Below are positions 25,313-34,360 of a stretch of 64,000 nucleotides of DNA, in pieces. This DNA is from Hymenobacter sp. YC55 (GTDB lineage: Bacteria > Bacteroidota > Bacteroidia > Cytophagales > Hymenobacteraceae), in NCBI RefSeq assembly GCF_029433095.1, contig NZ_JARNTX010000001.1, positions 1,054,001-1,118,000 on the forward strand. The letters are read 5' to 3'. The notes beneath the pieces were generated by a model. That model saw only the letters and a list, made by a program, of their open reading frames with translations. It did not search any database and had not been told where the DNA came from. The position numbers and the translations under genes are program-made. Every line of letters starts with the position of its first letter. The first letter of the stretch is position 1.

Positions 25313-26422
25313 CTACTGATTGCGCAACGACGAGCCTCGGACTTCGAGTTGAGGCTTGAGCATAATGCGTTGGGGCGAGTAATTGTCGGTGCGCTTATGC
25401 ATTTGCAGAAACAGGCGCACCGCAGCTTCGCCCATCAATTCGCCCCGTTGCTCCACCGAGGTCAGCCGAGGCCAAATTAAGGTAGTAAAAGGCTCGTTGC
25501 TGAAGCCAGAAAGGGCAATGTCGTGCGGCACCCGAATATTACGCTCCTGTAGCACTTCCAATGCGCCCACTGCTGGCATGTCATAGGACGAGAATACGGC
25601 ATCGGGTGGCGAATCGAGTTGCAGCAGCAGGTTCATGCCTTCGGCACCCGCGGCCTTGCTTAGGTTAGGTAACTGAAAAACCAACTCCGGGTCGAGGCGC
25701 AACCCAAAAGATTCCAGGGCGTCAACGTAGCCCTCAAAACGGTTTTTGTTGATGTTCAAGTGTTGAGGGCCCGAGAAAAACGCAATGCGTTTGCAGCCTT
25801 GCTCCACCAAATGCTTCACTACCCCGAAGGCCCCTTGGTGGTCATCAAGAACGACGGCGTTGGTGGTGGGCAAATCGGGCATACGGTCGAAAAAGACCAG
25901 GGGAATCCCCTTGTTCTGCACCTTCTCGAAATGCTGGTAGTCGTGCGTAGTGCTCGACATGGAAATCAGGATGCCTTCTACCTGAGCGTTGAGTAGCATT
26001 TTGAGGTTGGCGCGTTCCTGCTTTACGTCTTCGTTGGATTGGCAAAGCATGACGTGAAACCCGGCCTTAGAGGCCATTTTCTCGATGCCGTGCATAACCG
26101 TAGGGAAGAAGTACCCGCTGATGTGGGGCACCACTACCCCTAAAATGCCGCTGTGCCCTTTGCGCAAACCCGCCGCCAGATGGTTGGGCTGGTAGTTAAG
26201 CTTAAGCGCCATTTGCCGAACCCGCTCTTTGGTATCCTCCCGAATATTGGCATGGTCGCTTAAAGCTCGCGAAACAGTTGATACGGCTAGGCCTAAGTGC
26301 GTTGCAATGGTCGTAATGGAAGCCTGCTTGTTAGCCAATGTAGTAGCGATTAGAATACTAGGCCTGTTCTTTCTAAGATAATATTTGTGACAAGCAGATG
26401 CAGCGCGTGCCAGCCCGCCCAA
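25313..26422 (-). CDS. LacI-family transcriptional regulator
   Basis: A LacI/GalR protein of 369 aa from the ATG at 26422, or 341 aa from a TTG at 26338. The first 28 residues (with CHKYYLRKNR) are absent from its paralogue at 19912, and the TTG places the HTH (ITTIATHLGLAVSTVSRALS) at the usual distance from the N-terminus, so the shorter form may be right. The hinge is KLNYQPNHLAAGLRKGH and the effector domain begins ILGVVVPHISGYFFPTVM. Sequence similarity to the 19912 protein is high throughout, so one probably arose by duplication. It is divergent from the GH31 gene, across about 550 bp, and is the natural candidate for its control; a GCAATCGTTTGC palindrome lies just before the GH31 start. 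Confidence 0.92.
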   Translation of the reverse strand: MGGLARAASACHKYYLRKNRPSILIATTLANKQASITTIATHLGLAVSTVSRALSDHANIREDTKERVRQMALKLNYQPNHLAAGLRKGHSGILGVVVPHISGYFFPTVMHGIEKMASKAGFHVMLCQSNEDVKQERANLKMLLNAQVEGILISMSSTTHDYQHFEKVQNKGIPLVFFDRMPDLPTTNAVVLDDHQGAFGVVKHLVEQGCKRIAFFSGPQHLNINKNRFEGYVDALESFGLRLDPELVFQLPNLSKAAGAEGMNLLLQLDSPPDAVFSSYDMPAVGALEVLQERNIRVPHDIALSGFSNEPFTTLIWPRLTSVEQRGELMGEAAVRLFLQMHKRTDNYSPQRIMLKPQLEVRGSSLRNQ

Positions 26423-26978
26423 GCGCTGTGCTATACAGGCAACTCACTCAATGTACAGATATGGATAGTTGCAACCTGTTGAAGGCTGCATCAAGCTACT
26501 CAAATATGTCAAAGTAAATAAAAGCCTACTGCAATGGAAGGCAATACTTAACAAGGGACGTGTTATTAGCAGTTGCTCGATTACAAAGCCGAACCTAGTT
26601 CAGCATTCAAGAAAACTGAAATAACAGAGCAAGGGCATTGATCTGGGCGTTAGTAGAAGCAACAAACTCTCCGTACACCGTGCACTTTTCGCTTAAACTC
26701 GTGCCAAAGAGCCCAAAAACGAATTTTGAAAAGCTTACGGGTATTCTGCTAATGTGTATTATTACGCGCCTTTGTAGTACTTCTTCCCACTAGAAGGGGA
26801 GCGTGAGCAAGGGTTTCAAGAATATTTGACTTAGCACCGTTGGTTGTCTTCTGAACTTTCAACGCTCTTCGCTAAGTAGCTAGAACCGCTTCCAGTATTT
26901 GCTATCTGTCCGATGTAATGGTGCCGCGGCAGCGTGTGGCACCTTGTTCAACTCCTAACCGGCAATCGTTTGCATTTT
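26423..26978. other. Divergent intergenic region between LacI and GH31 genes
   Basis: About 556 bp with no ORF I can support. It should contain the LacI and GH31 promoters, but no TTG / TAnnTTTG pair stood out. The GCAATCGTTTGC site at its right end is the only structured signal. Confidence 0.5.
26962..26973. promoter_or_regulatory. LacI-type operator candidate at the GH31 start
   Basis: GCAATCGTTTGC is a palindrome with one mismatched pair around a central CG, ending 5 bp before the ATG at 26979. It matches the two sites upstream of susC in the pattern GCAAnCGnT. Its closeness to the start codon suits a roadblock or a leaderless-type promoter. Confidence 0.45.
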
Positions 26979-29846
26979 ATGTCTAATCAACGCAGTACCT
27001 ATGCCCTTTCGCTTCTAGGACTTGTTTTTTGGTTGCCTATAGCGGGAGCAATGGCTCAAAAGCCGAGCGTTAAGCAATTGCAGGACGGGGTACTTATAAC
27101 TCTGCCCAAACCCAACGACAACGCCGTGCGCACCATCCGGCTTCACGTTGTATCCGACAACATTATCCATGTGCAGGCTAGCCCCTTGGATTCGGTATCG
27201 ACTAGGCAGAGCTTGATGACGGTTGCCCCTACGGGGGCGGCGCCGAAGTGGCAGTTCAAGCAGAAGAAAGGGCAGGGTGTGGTCAGCACAGGCGCCTTGA
27301 ATGCCACCGTCTCGCTAACGACCGGCGAGGTTGTGTTTACCGACACCAAGGGCCGCGTTATTCTGCAGGAGCGCAAAAACGGCGGTAAGCTATTTAAGCC
27401 GGTGGTAGTAGAAGGTGAACAGCTGTATGAGATAGAGCAAGTGTTTGAGTCCCCAGCCGATGAAGGCATTTATGGCCTAGGTCAGCACCAGAATGGGGTG
27501 ATGAACTACAAAGGCCAACAGGTACGGCTCGCCCACAACAACACGGACGTGGCGGTGCCTTTCCTCGTTTCCAACAAGAATTACGGTATTCTGTGGGACA
27601 ACTATTCTATCACCAACGTCGGTGACACCCGCGACTACCAACCGCTTTATGCCCTGAAACTCTACGCCAAAGACGGTACGGAAGGTTGGCTAACGGCCAC
27701 CTACGTCAAAAAGAACAAGCCGAGCGAAGTAGTAGCACAGCGCCCCGAGTCTTCCTTGCCCTACGAATATTTGGAGGACATGAAGAACTTCCCGGCCGAG
27801 GTGAAATTGGGCGAAACCATGGCAACCTGGGAAGGCGCTATTGCCTCCAATGAAACCGGGCTGCACCACTTCTTGCTCAAAAACGCGGGCTATGCGAAAC
27901 TCTACATTGATGGCAAGCTGCAAGTAAGCAAGTGGCGCCAAGCCTGGAACCCGGGCACGGCGGTGGTGGCCATCAACATGGAGAAAGGAAAAAAGTACCC
28001 GATCAGGCTGGAATGGGACCCGGATGGGGGGGAGTCGTACTTGGGGCTGAAATGCTTGAGTCCGCTCGAAGGCCAAAGCCAGCACGAATACGGCTTTAAG
28101 TCGGAAGCGGGCCGCGACATCAACTATTACTTCGTGCAAGGCAACAACCTAGACGAAGTGGTGAGCGGCTACCGCCAGATCACCGGCCCGGCGCCCATCA
28201 TGCCGAAGTGGGCCATGGGCTTTTGGCAGAGCCGCGAACGGTACAAAACCCAAGCCGAGATTCTGAACACGGCCGCCGAGTTCCGCAAGCGCCAAATCCC
28301 GATTGATAATATCGTGCTGGATTGGTCGTATTGGAAGCCGGCGGAATGGGGCAGCCAGGAGTTCGACCCAACCCGTTTTGCAAATCCGGATGCCATGATC
28401 AAAACCTTGCACGACCAGGATCATATGCACTTTATGATTTCGGTGTGGGGCAAGTTTTACGAAGGGATTCCGACGTATAATGATTTGAACGCCAAGGGCT
28501 ACCTCTACAAGCGCAACATCGCCAACCGCACCAAGGATTGGATTGCGCCGGGCTATACCTCCACGTTCTACGACGCCTTCAACCCCAAGGCCCGCGACGA
28601 ATTCTGGAACCTGCTCAACACCAGGCTATTCAACAAAGGCATTGATGCCTGGTGGATGGACGCCTCCGAGCCCGACATCTACTCGAACACCAATGAGGAC
28701 ACCCGCAAGCGGCTGATGACCCCTACCTACGCGGGTTCGGGTACGGAGTACTTCAATGGCTACCCCTTGCAAAATGCGAAAGGCATCTACGAAGGCCAGC
28801 GCAAAACCGCTCCCGATCAGCGCGTATTCCTACTCACCCGCTCGGCTTATGCGGGCTCGCAGCGGTACGCGGCAGCTATCTGGAGTGGGGATATTGGTTC
28901 GCGGTGGGAAGACTTCAAGAATCAGATTTCGGCTGGTTTGAACTTCTCGCTGTCCGGCATCCCGTACTGGACCACCGACATTGGGGGCTTTGCGGTGGAA
29001 CGGCGCTACGAAAAGCCGAACGCCAAAGACCTGGAAGAGTGGCGTGAACTTAATGCGCGCTGGTACCAGTACGGCGCGTTTTGCCCGCTGTTCCGCGCGC
29101 ACGGCCAGTTTCCGTTCCGCGAGATTTACAACATTGCGCCCGAAACGCACCCGGCTTACCAGAGCATGTTGTACTACAACAAGCTGCGCTACCGCCTGAT
29201 GCCCTACATCTATTCACTGGCCGGCCAGGCGCACCACCAGAATTCCACCATCATGCGCGGCCTGGTCATGGACTTCAACGCTGATCCGGCCGTTAAGAGC
29301 ATAGGTGAGGAGTTTATGTTTGGCCCAAGCTTGCTGGTAGCACCCGTAACCGAATACCAGGCCCGGACCCAGAAGCTGTACTTGCCGGCAAACACAGGCT
29401 GGTTTAACTTCTACACCGGCAAATACGTGCCCGGGGGCCAGCAAATCACAGAAGAAGCGCCCTTAGAGCGCATGCCGCTATTCGTGAAAGAAGGCTCGAT
29501 TATTCCCTTCGGACCCGAAATCCAGTATACCTCCGAAAAGCCCACCGACCCGGTTACGCTTTATGTATATACCGGCAAAGACGCCAGCTTCTCGCTGTAT
29601 GAAGACGAAGGCGTGAACTACAACTACGAGAAGGGTTCGTTTGCCACCATCCCTACCTCGTACAACGAGAAAACCAAGACCCTCACCATTGGCGAGCGGA
29701 AAGGCACGTTCCCGGGCATGCAAACCGAGCGAACCTTCAACGTCGTGTGGGTGACCCAAGACAAGCCAACTCCCATCGACTTCACGGCAGCCCCCGCCAA
29801 AACCGTGACGTACTCAGGCAGCGCTGTCACCGTCAAGATGGACTAG
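26979..29846 (+). CDS. GH31-family alpha-glycosidase with PA14 insert, probable alpha-xylosidase
   Basis: The GTG at 26934 opens the frame, but the ATG at 26979 begins a standard signal peptide (YALSLLGLVFWLPIAGAMAQ), giving 955 aa. The layout is an N-terminal beta-sandwich, a PA14-like insert at about residues 278-375, the catalytic barrel and C-terminal beta-domains. The nucleophile is Asp561 in WWMDASEPD and the acid/base Asp638 in WSGDIGSRWEDF; PIDNIVLDWSYW marks the barrel start. A PA14 insert in this place is known from GH31 alpha-xylosidases that trim xyloglucan oligosaccharides, which fits the nearby xylosidase and arabinosidase genes, but alpha-glucosidase activity is possible. A palindromic LacI-type site abuts the start and a terminator follows the stop. 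Confidence 0.9.
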   Translation: MSNQRSTYALSLLGLVFWLPIAGAMAQKPSVKQLQDGVLITLPKPNDNAVRTIRLHVVSDNIIHVQASPLDSVSTRQSLMTVAPTGAAPKWQFKQKKGQGVVSTGALNATVSLTTGEVVFTDTKGRVILQERKNGGKLFKPVVVEGEQLYEIEQVFESPADEGIYGLGQHQNGVMNYKGQQVRLAHNNTDVAVPFLVSNKNYGILWDNYSITNVGDTRDYQPLYALKLYAKDGTEGWLTATYVKKNKPSEVVAQRPESSLPYEYLEDMKNFPAEVKLGETMATWEGAIASNETGLHHFLLKNAGYAKLYIDGKLQVSKWRQAWNPGTAVVAINMEKGKKYPIRLEWDPDGGESYLGLKCLSPLEGQSQHEYGFKSEAGRDINYYFVQGNNLDEVVSGYRQITGPAPIMPKWAMGFWQSRERYKTQAEILNTAAEFRKRQIPIDNIVLDWSYWKPAEWGSQEFDPTRFANPDAMIKTLHDQDHMHFMISVWGKFYEGIPTYNDLNAKGYLYKRNIANRTKDWIAPGYTSTFYDAFNPKARDEFWNLLNTRLFNKGIDAWWMDASEPDIYSNTNEDTRKRLMTPTYAGSGTEYFNGYPLQNAKGIYEGQRKTAPDQRVFLLTRSAYAGSQRYAAAIWSGDIGSRWEDFKNQISAGLNFSLSGIPYWTTDIGGFAVERRYEKPNAKDLEEWRELNARWYQYGAFCPLFRAHGQFPFREIYNIAPETHPAYQSMLYYNKLRYRLMPYIYSLAGQAHHQNSTIMRGLVMDFNADPAVKSIGEEFMFGPSLLVAPVTEYQARTQKLYLPANTGWFNFYTGKYVPGGQQITEEAPLERMPLFVKEGSIIPFGPEIQYTSEKPTDPVTLYVYTGKDASFSLYEDEGVNYNYEKGSFATIPTSYNEKTKTLTIGERKGTFPGMQTERTFNVVWVTQDKPTPIDFTAAPAKTVTYSGSAVTVKMD

Positions 29847-29877
29847 CTATTTTGGTTTCTGTTCAGGTGAAATTTGC

Positions 29878-29913
29878 AAAAAAGGCTCTGCTAATTCAGC
29901 AGGGCCTTTTTTT
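29878..29913 (+). terminator. Terminator of the GH31 gene
   Basis: AAAAGGCTCTGCT and AGCAGGGCCTTTTTT pair (one mismatch) over a short loop and end in a T-run on the plus strand. Confidence 0.85.
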
Positions 29914-29998
29914 ATAGGAATTATTTGAAAACGTAAGCAGCCAATATCAAGCCTGATTGAGGCTAATGAGTGGCTGAGCTACTGTTGCCCTTACTGAA

Positions 29999-30222
29999 CG
30001 TCATGCTGAGCGGAGCCGAAGCATCTCGCGTGCTGCCATTGCTAAAGTACCCGTCATGCTGAGCGCAGTGCAACGAAGCCGAAGCATCTCGCTCGAATCG
30101 TTGGGCAAGCGTTAGGATTTACCACACTAGCGAGATGCTTCGGCTTCGTTGCACTGCGCTCAGCATGACCATACCACGACAATGTCAGCCCGCGAGATGC
30201 TTCGGCTGCGCTCAGCATGACG
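29999..30222. repeat. Nested double inverted repeat of the GTCATGCTGAGC family
   Basis: Four units are present: A at 29999-30035 (forward), B at 30052-30093 (forward), C at 30129-30169 (reverse) and D at 30191-30222 (reverse). B pairs with C over about 41 bp and A pairs with D over about 30 bp, giving a hairpin inside a hairpin. All units have CGTCATGCTGAGC, a variable middle and CCGAAGCATCTCGC. The element follows the GH31 terminator; bases 30223-30353 hold nothing else I can name. Confidence 0.85.
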
Positions 30223-30353
30223 TTTCTCTACATTGTTCTGATGTGGGTAAACTACTCCTAACCCCTCAGATGAAAAGGGGAACTAGCTATGAGCTCTAAC
30301 CTTTGAGGCTTGAGCAAGCACATAGAAGTAGGTTGCTTCCCGAGTTCTTACCC

Positions 30354-31334
30354 TTACTCGCCTGGGTAGCGCAGGCCAATTTGCTGCCGTACGGTGTCCA
30401 TAAGCTGCATCAGTTCCTGGCTGAATTGGAGTGGCAACAAGGGACTTTCCGTGAGGCCCTGTTCGAGGCATTCTTGCACGTGCTGGGCTTCGTAGTGGTA
30501 GCCAAGGCCTTGCTTTTCGCAGGGAATAGCCTGGGGTTCTTGGCCAGTCAGGTGTAGGGTAATGCCGCTGGCCGCATGGAACCGGCCGGTAAGATGCAGT
30601 TGCCCTTTCGAGCCGTAAAGGATGCACTGATTGTCGGTCTGGGCGGTTAGGGTGGAGAACAGGCTAGCCGTTGCGCCACTGGCGTACGCTAAGACCATGG
30701 CGCAGGTCGAGTCTACGCCGGTGGCGGCGGGTACGGACACGGCTTTTATATCCTGCGGTTCGCCCAGGAAAAGCTTGCTTATGAAAAGTGGGTACACGCC
30801 AATATCCAGCAGCGAGCCGCCCGCCAAAGCAGGATTGAAGAGCCGACTTTCGGGCGCGTAGGTTGCCACAAAACCGAAGTCTGCAGCCAGATGCTTTACG
30901 TCCCCGATGATACCCGCCGCTACCAGCTCCAGCGCTTTGTTGATGGCTGGAAAAAAGCGCGTCCAGAAGGCTTCCATTAGAAAAACTCCTTTCTCCCGGG
31001 CCGTGCTGATCATTTCCTGGCTTTGGCGGCCGTTGAGAGCAAAGGCCTTTTCGCACAGCACGGGCAAGCCACCGCGCAAACAAAGCAGGGTATGCGCATG
31101 ATGCTCGGAATGCGGCGTGGCAATGTACACCACATCAATGTCGGGCACGGTCAGTAGTTCTTCGTAGCTGCCCACGGCGTGCGGCGCCCCAAATTTGGCA
31201 GCAAACTCCTGTGCTTTCTCCAAGCTTCGGGAGGCTACAGCATGAAGCCGGGCGTTGGGCAGGAGGGCTAAGCTTTCGGCGAACTTGTGGGCGATGTGGC
31301 CCGGGCCCAGGATGGCCCAGTTGAATGTGCGCAT
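30354..31334 (-). CDS. Gfo/Idh/MocA-family oxidoreductase, cytoplasmic
   Basis: I take the ATG at 31334 (326 aa), which puts the Rossmann fold (FNWAILGPGHIAHKFAES) at the very N-terminus; the frame extends six residues further to 31352. There is no export signal. The cofactor-domain Lys is in LCEKAFALN (usually EKP), and the tail ends in a GLGYHYEAQHVQECLEQGL segment typical of the dihydrodiol-dehydrogenase/NADP-xylose-dehydrogenase branch. Activity on a free sugar such as xylose would match the neighbourhood but is only an inference. It differs from the Tat-exported relative at 6025. It lies alone on the minus strand, 76 bp or so downstream of the tag gene start region, without overlap. Confidence 0.85.
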   Translation of the reverse strand: MRTFNWAILGPGHIAHKFAESLALLPNARLHAVASRSLEKAQEFAAKFGAPHAVGSYEELLTVPDIDVVYIATPHSEHHAHTLLCLRGGLPVLCEKAFALNGRQSQEMISTAREKGVFLMEAFWTRFFPAINKALELVAAGIIGDVKHLAADFGFVATYAPESRLFNPALAGGSLLDIGVYPLFISKLFLGEPQDIKAVSVPAATGVDSTCAMVLAYASGATASLFSTLTAQTDNQCILYGSKGQLHLTGRFHAASGITLHLTGQEPQAIPCEKQGLGYHYEAQHVQECLEQGLTESPLLPLQFSQELMQLMDTVRQQIGLRYPGE

Positions 31335-31409
31335 AAGATCAGGGTGAAGCAACGGTACTCACCAAAGGTAGCGGCTCTGGGCATGTAGCCATTACAGAAT
31401 TCGGTGCTG

Positions 31410-32024
31410 CTACTCGGCCAGGGCGGCGCACTCGGCGTGCCGCGGGCAGCTAAGCAGGTGGTCGTTGACGAGGCCCGCCGTCTGCAAAATGTTGTAGCAG
31501 GTTACGGGGCCCGTCATTACGAAGCCGCGCTTCTTCAGGTCTTTGCTCATGGCTTCGCTTTGGGGCGTGGAGAGGGGGACCGGGTTGGAAGGACTGCGCT
31601 GGCTGTCGATGGTCTGGCCACCTACGTACTCATAGAAGAAAGCGAGCAGCTGGTCGTCGCCGCCTACTTGCTGGCGCAGGCGCAGCCAGGCTTGGGCGTT
31701 TAGCACGGTGGCCTCCAGCTTGCGCCGGTTGCGCAGGATGCGCGGGTTCAGCAGCAGTTCGGCTATGTCGTCTTCGCCGAAACGGGCCAGGCGCTCCGGG
31801 TCGAAGTTTGCCAGCAGTTCTCGAAATCCTTCGCGCCGCTTCAGCACCACCGGAAAGTCGAAGCCAAGCTGAAACGTGTGCAGCACCAAATATTCAAACA
31901 AGATGCCTACCTCAGCTACTGGCTCGCCCCATTCGTGGTCATGAAAATCGCGCAGCAAGTCGTTGTGGTCGGCCCAGGGGCAGCGTCCTTCAGAACCAGT
32001 AGGGGGGAGGTTGGGTAGCATCAT
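31410..32024 (-). CDS. tag: DNA-3-methyladenine glycosylase I
   Basis: A 204-residue base-excision-repair enzyme that removes 3-methyladenine from alkylated DNA. The Tag family pattern is clear: a Cys near the N-terminus (GRCPWADHNDLL), the FHDHEWGEPV motif, the helical core with GFDFPVVLKRREGFRELLANF, and the C-terminal zinc-site region (SEAMSKDLKKRGFVMTGPVT and CPRHAEC). Length is normal. The start may be Met1 at 32024 or Met2 at 32021. The gene is alone; nothing in the surroundings suggests an alkylation-response operon. Confidence 0.93.
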   Translation of the reverse strand: MMLPNLPPTGSEGRCPWADHNDLLRDFHDHEWGEPVAEVGILFEYLVLHTFQLGFDFPVVLKRREGFRELLANFDPERLARFGEDDIAELLLNPRILRNRRKLEATVLNAQAWLRLRQQVGGDDQLLAFFYEYVGGQTIDSQRSPSNPVPLSTPQSEAMSKDLKKRGFVMTGPVTCYNILQTAGLVNDHLLSCPRHAECAALAE

Positions 32025-32152
32025 AGGAGGCAGTACAGACTAAGCAGTACCACCTGCTACGACTACTGCCGTGCCTGCGGTTGCTTAAGCACTACTTCGA
32101 TGGCTGCTGCCATGGCTGTATTAAGTGGCCTGATGGGGGCGCTGCCGCACGC

Positions 32153-32776
32153 TCAAAGCCTCATGGTCAAGCCGAGCTTGAGGTAGCTTGCATCATACCC
32201 TAGCTCGGTAAATGCCCCGACTTTGTCGCTAAAGAAATAGCGGGCCCCAAGGAAGACGCCCGATTGCAGCGCCGTGTTGCTACGGGCATAGGAAGAATAG
32301 CCGGTATTGTCGGTGTTCTCGTAGCGGTACTTTTCCTGCCGAACACCCAACGAAAGGCCGGCGTAGGTGTCAAGCTTGGGGTTGTGAAAAAGGTCGTAGT
32401 GATAAGCGCTTCGCACAGCTAAGATAAGCCCGCGCCAGGCACCCTCGTACCCACCCGATTGCCAGCTGTAGCGCTTGTAGCCCAACAAGCCGCCGATGCT
32501 AATGATACCCGGACCAACCCCCGCAAACTTTCCTTTTTCATAGCTCAGGCTGATGGCTGGCAAGGTGTTCACGTTTGGAAGCGCAGTGTACTTGTAGCCA
32601 AATCCGCTGTAGTTGAGCCCAGCTCCAAGGCCTACATTCAATGCGCTTGTGTTGATAGCAAACGGCGTACTTCGGGCGCTGCCAGCAGGGACTTGAGCAA
32701 CGTTGCCAGTGGACTGGGCAAGCCCAAGCGTAGAAAATCCGAAGGCCAGCAGAACAGTGATTACTTGTGTTTTCAT
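32153..32776 (-). CDS. Outer membrane beta-barrel protein, unknown role
   Basis: A 207-residue protein with a signal peptide (VITVLLAFGFSTLGLAQ) and a body of alternating polar and hydrophobic short strands rich in Tyr and Gly (GLNYSGFGYKYTALP, YKRYSWQSGGYEGAWRG, SLGVRQEKYRYE), ending in YLKLGLTMRL. This is the look of an eight-stranded barrel of the PorT/OmpW size class. I do not recognise the exact family. It begins a long run of minus-strand envelope genes up to 43 kb. Confidence 0.75.
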   Translation of the reverse strand: MKTQVITVLLAFGFSTLGLAQSTGNVAQVPAGSARSTPFAINTSALNVGLGAGLNYSGFGYKYTALPNVNTLPAISLSYEKGKFAGVGPGIISIGGLLGYKRYSWQSGGYEGAWRGLILAVRSAYHYDLFHNPKLDTYAGLSLGVRQEKYRYENTDNTGYSSYARSNTALQSGVFLGARYFFSDKVGAFTELGYDASYLKLGLTMRL

Positions 32777-32877
32777 AGAGCGAAAAGGTCCTGACGTGCC
32801 GTGTCAGGTAGTGGTTGAATAAATAGGTGCGGGCTGGTAGTACAGCCAGTGTTCTTGCAACGTCTGGCTACCAGGTT

Positions 32878-32918
32878 GGGCCTGCTACAACTGCTGAGTT
32901 AGCAGTTGTAGCAGGCCC
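32878..32918. terminator. Perfect 18-bp hairpin downstream of the FISUMP gene
   Basis: GGGCCTGCTACAACTGCT and its exact complement flank the loop GAGTT. It lies 46 bp past the stop of the gene at 32965. It has no T-run, so termination is likely but not certain. Confidence 0.6.
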
Positions 32919-32964
32919 GGCTGTCACTCATAGCAAACGGCTTGCCGAAGCGCGAAGCGCCGAC

Positions 32965-34191
32965 CTACTTGTCTTTCACAAACCGCACCGGCAGGTGAGG
33001 AGGGAAGTAGCTAACAGGGTACTCGCCGAAGCGGGCGTACGTGTCACTGGGCAGTTGAATTATTTTGAAGGCAACCGGATTGTCTCGTTCATTCTTCTCC
33101 GAAGTCCACAGCAAGCAGTTCGACCCCTCGCCGTGCGGGTTGCCATCGAGTACCAGGAGGTTGCCGGGTACAGCGTTGAAGCCCGACTTGTTGTTGGCGT
33201 AGCCATCTTGCTTGAGCCAGCCAGTGCTAGCCATGAGTTGCCCCAGCAGGCGCTTGGACTGCACATCTTCGCCATCGGTGCTCTGCAGGTAGTCGTCGAA
33301 GGCAATGCCCTGCGACTTAATCAGCTTGATGTAGTCAGCCTTGGTAGGAACGCGCCAGCCGGCTGGTACTTGAATGCTCGACAGGTCCGCAAACTTCAGA
33401 AAAGTGCCGTAATGGGGTTTCGAGCCATTGGTCATTCCACCGGGGCCAGCGTAGTTCACCGACATCCACTCCTGGGTGCCAATGGTTACGGTAGGATAGT
33501 AGAGGGTACCGATTTTGACGTGCGTGCCCGATGTAGGAGGCGTGGAATACAGGCCACCAGTGTTGTCGGGAGGCGTAGTGCTGCCGCTTACTTTGCGGTA
33601 TTTCACGGAGTACTGATTGCCACCATCCGTGCGCTTGGCATTCAGGTAGTTGGTGGCCGATGTAAACGTAGTGGCTTGGGGCTCAACCAACACGCTGAAG
33701 TACGAACGCAGATCTTGCACCTTGATAGGCGACTCTCTGTAGCCCGAGTACTTGTTGCTAAACACCCGCATCTTGCCGGATTGGGCGTGGAAGCGCAACG
33801 AGCGAGGCGCGGCTTGGTATTCCAGGCTGCCCACAATTCGGTAGAAGTAGCGCTTCACCTCATCGCCGGAGTTCATTACTTCGGTGGTGTATTCCACGGC
33901 GCTCTTGCCGTCGTTGGTAAACACCATGGTCCGGAATTCCTTGAAGCCCTGTTCGCCCTGAAAGGTGCCTGCATCCCAGTTGGCAGTTAGCGGCCCATCG
34001 TTGTTGTCGGCAAACCAGGTGCCGGCCATTTCTTCGGGAATAGAAGTTGTGGGGGTATCCTTTATTATGGGCTCTTCTTCGTTGGGAGGCGGCGTGGTAG
34101 TGGAGGGTTCGGGGTCGTCTTCGCGGCAGGCGCCGAGCAAGGAAGTACAGGTTGCGAGCAGCAACAACGAGTTTTTGAGGCGGAGTATCAT
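32965..34191 (-). CDS. FISUMP-domain lipoprotein
   Basis: Started at the ATG at 34191 (408 aa), the protein has a classic lipoprotein signal (LKNSLLLLATCTSLLGAC); the longer frame from 34293 adds 34 residues that would bury this signal. After a Pro/Thr/Glu linker comes a beta-rich region of unknown family, then from about residue 265 a Fibrobacter-succinogenes major-paralogous (FISUMP) domain: IGTQEWMSVNYAG, then a lysine-rich loop and VPAGWRVPTKADY, ending NPVAF and VRFVKDK. Such domains are found on surface lipoproteins of gut and soil Bacteroidota, and their ligand is not known. It is followed by a perfect hairpin. Confidence 0.85.
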   Translation of the reverse strand: MILRLKNSLLLLATCTSLLGACREDDPEPSTTTPPPNEEEPIIKDTPTTSIPEEMAGTWFADNNDGPLTANWDAGTFQGEQGFKEFRTMVFTNDGKSAVEYTTEVMNSGDEVKRYFYRIVGSLEYQAAPRSLRFHAQSGKMRVFSNKYSGYRESPIKVQDLRSYFSVLVEPQATTFTSATNYLNAKRTDGGNQYSVKYRKVSGSTTPPDNTGGLYSTPPTSGTHVKIGTLYYPTVTIGTQEWMSVNYAGPGGMTNGSKPHYGTFLKFADLSSIQVPAGWRVPTKADYIKLIKSQGIAFDDYLQSTDGEDVQSKRLLGQLMASTGWLKQDGYANNKSGFNAVPGNLLVLDGNPHGEGSNCLLWTSEKNERDNPVAFKIIQLPSDTYARFGEYPVSYFPPHLPVRFVKDK

Positions 34192-34360
34192 GGAAAGGAA
34201 GGCAATGAAGGGGCTTGCTAATGAAAAGGTGATATGCCGAAGAGCCGGATTAGCTGAGGCAGGCCGAGAAGGCTGAGCGGTTTTGGAAGGCACCGCCCTA
34301 CTGCCCGAGCCTACGCCCGAGCAGTATGTTGACAGGGCCCTATTTCCTGTCGCAAGGGGT

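Noticed and set aside
32827..33990. 387-codon plus-strand ORF across the FISUMP gene
   Set aside because: Antisense to a lipoprotein gene with clear signal and FISUMP motifs; the translation is Val/Arg-rich and without recognisable motifs.
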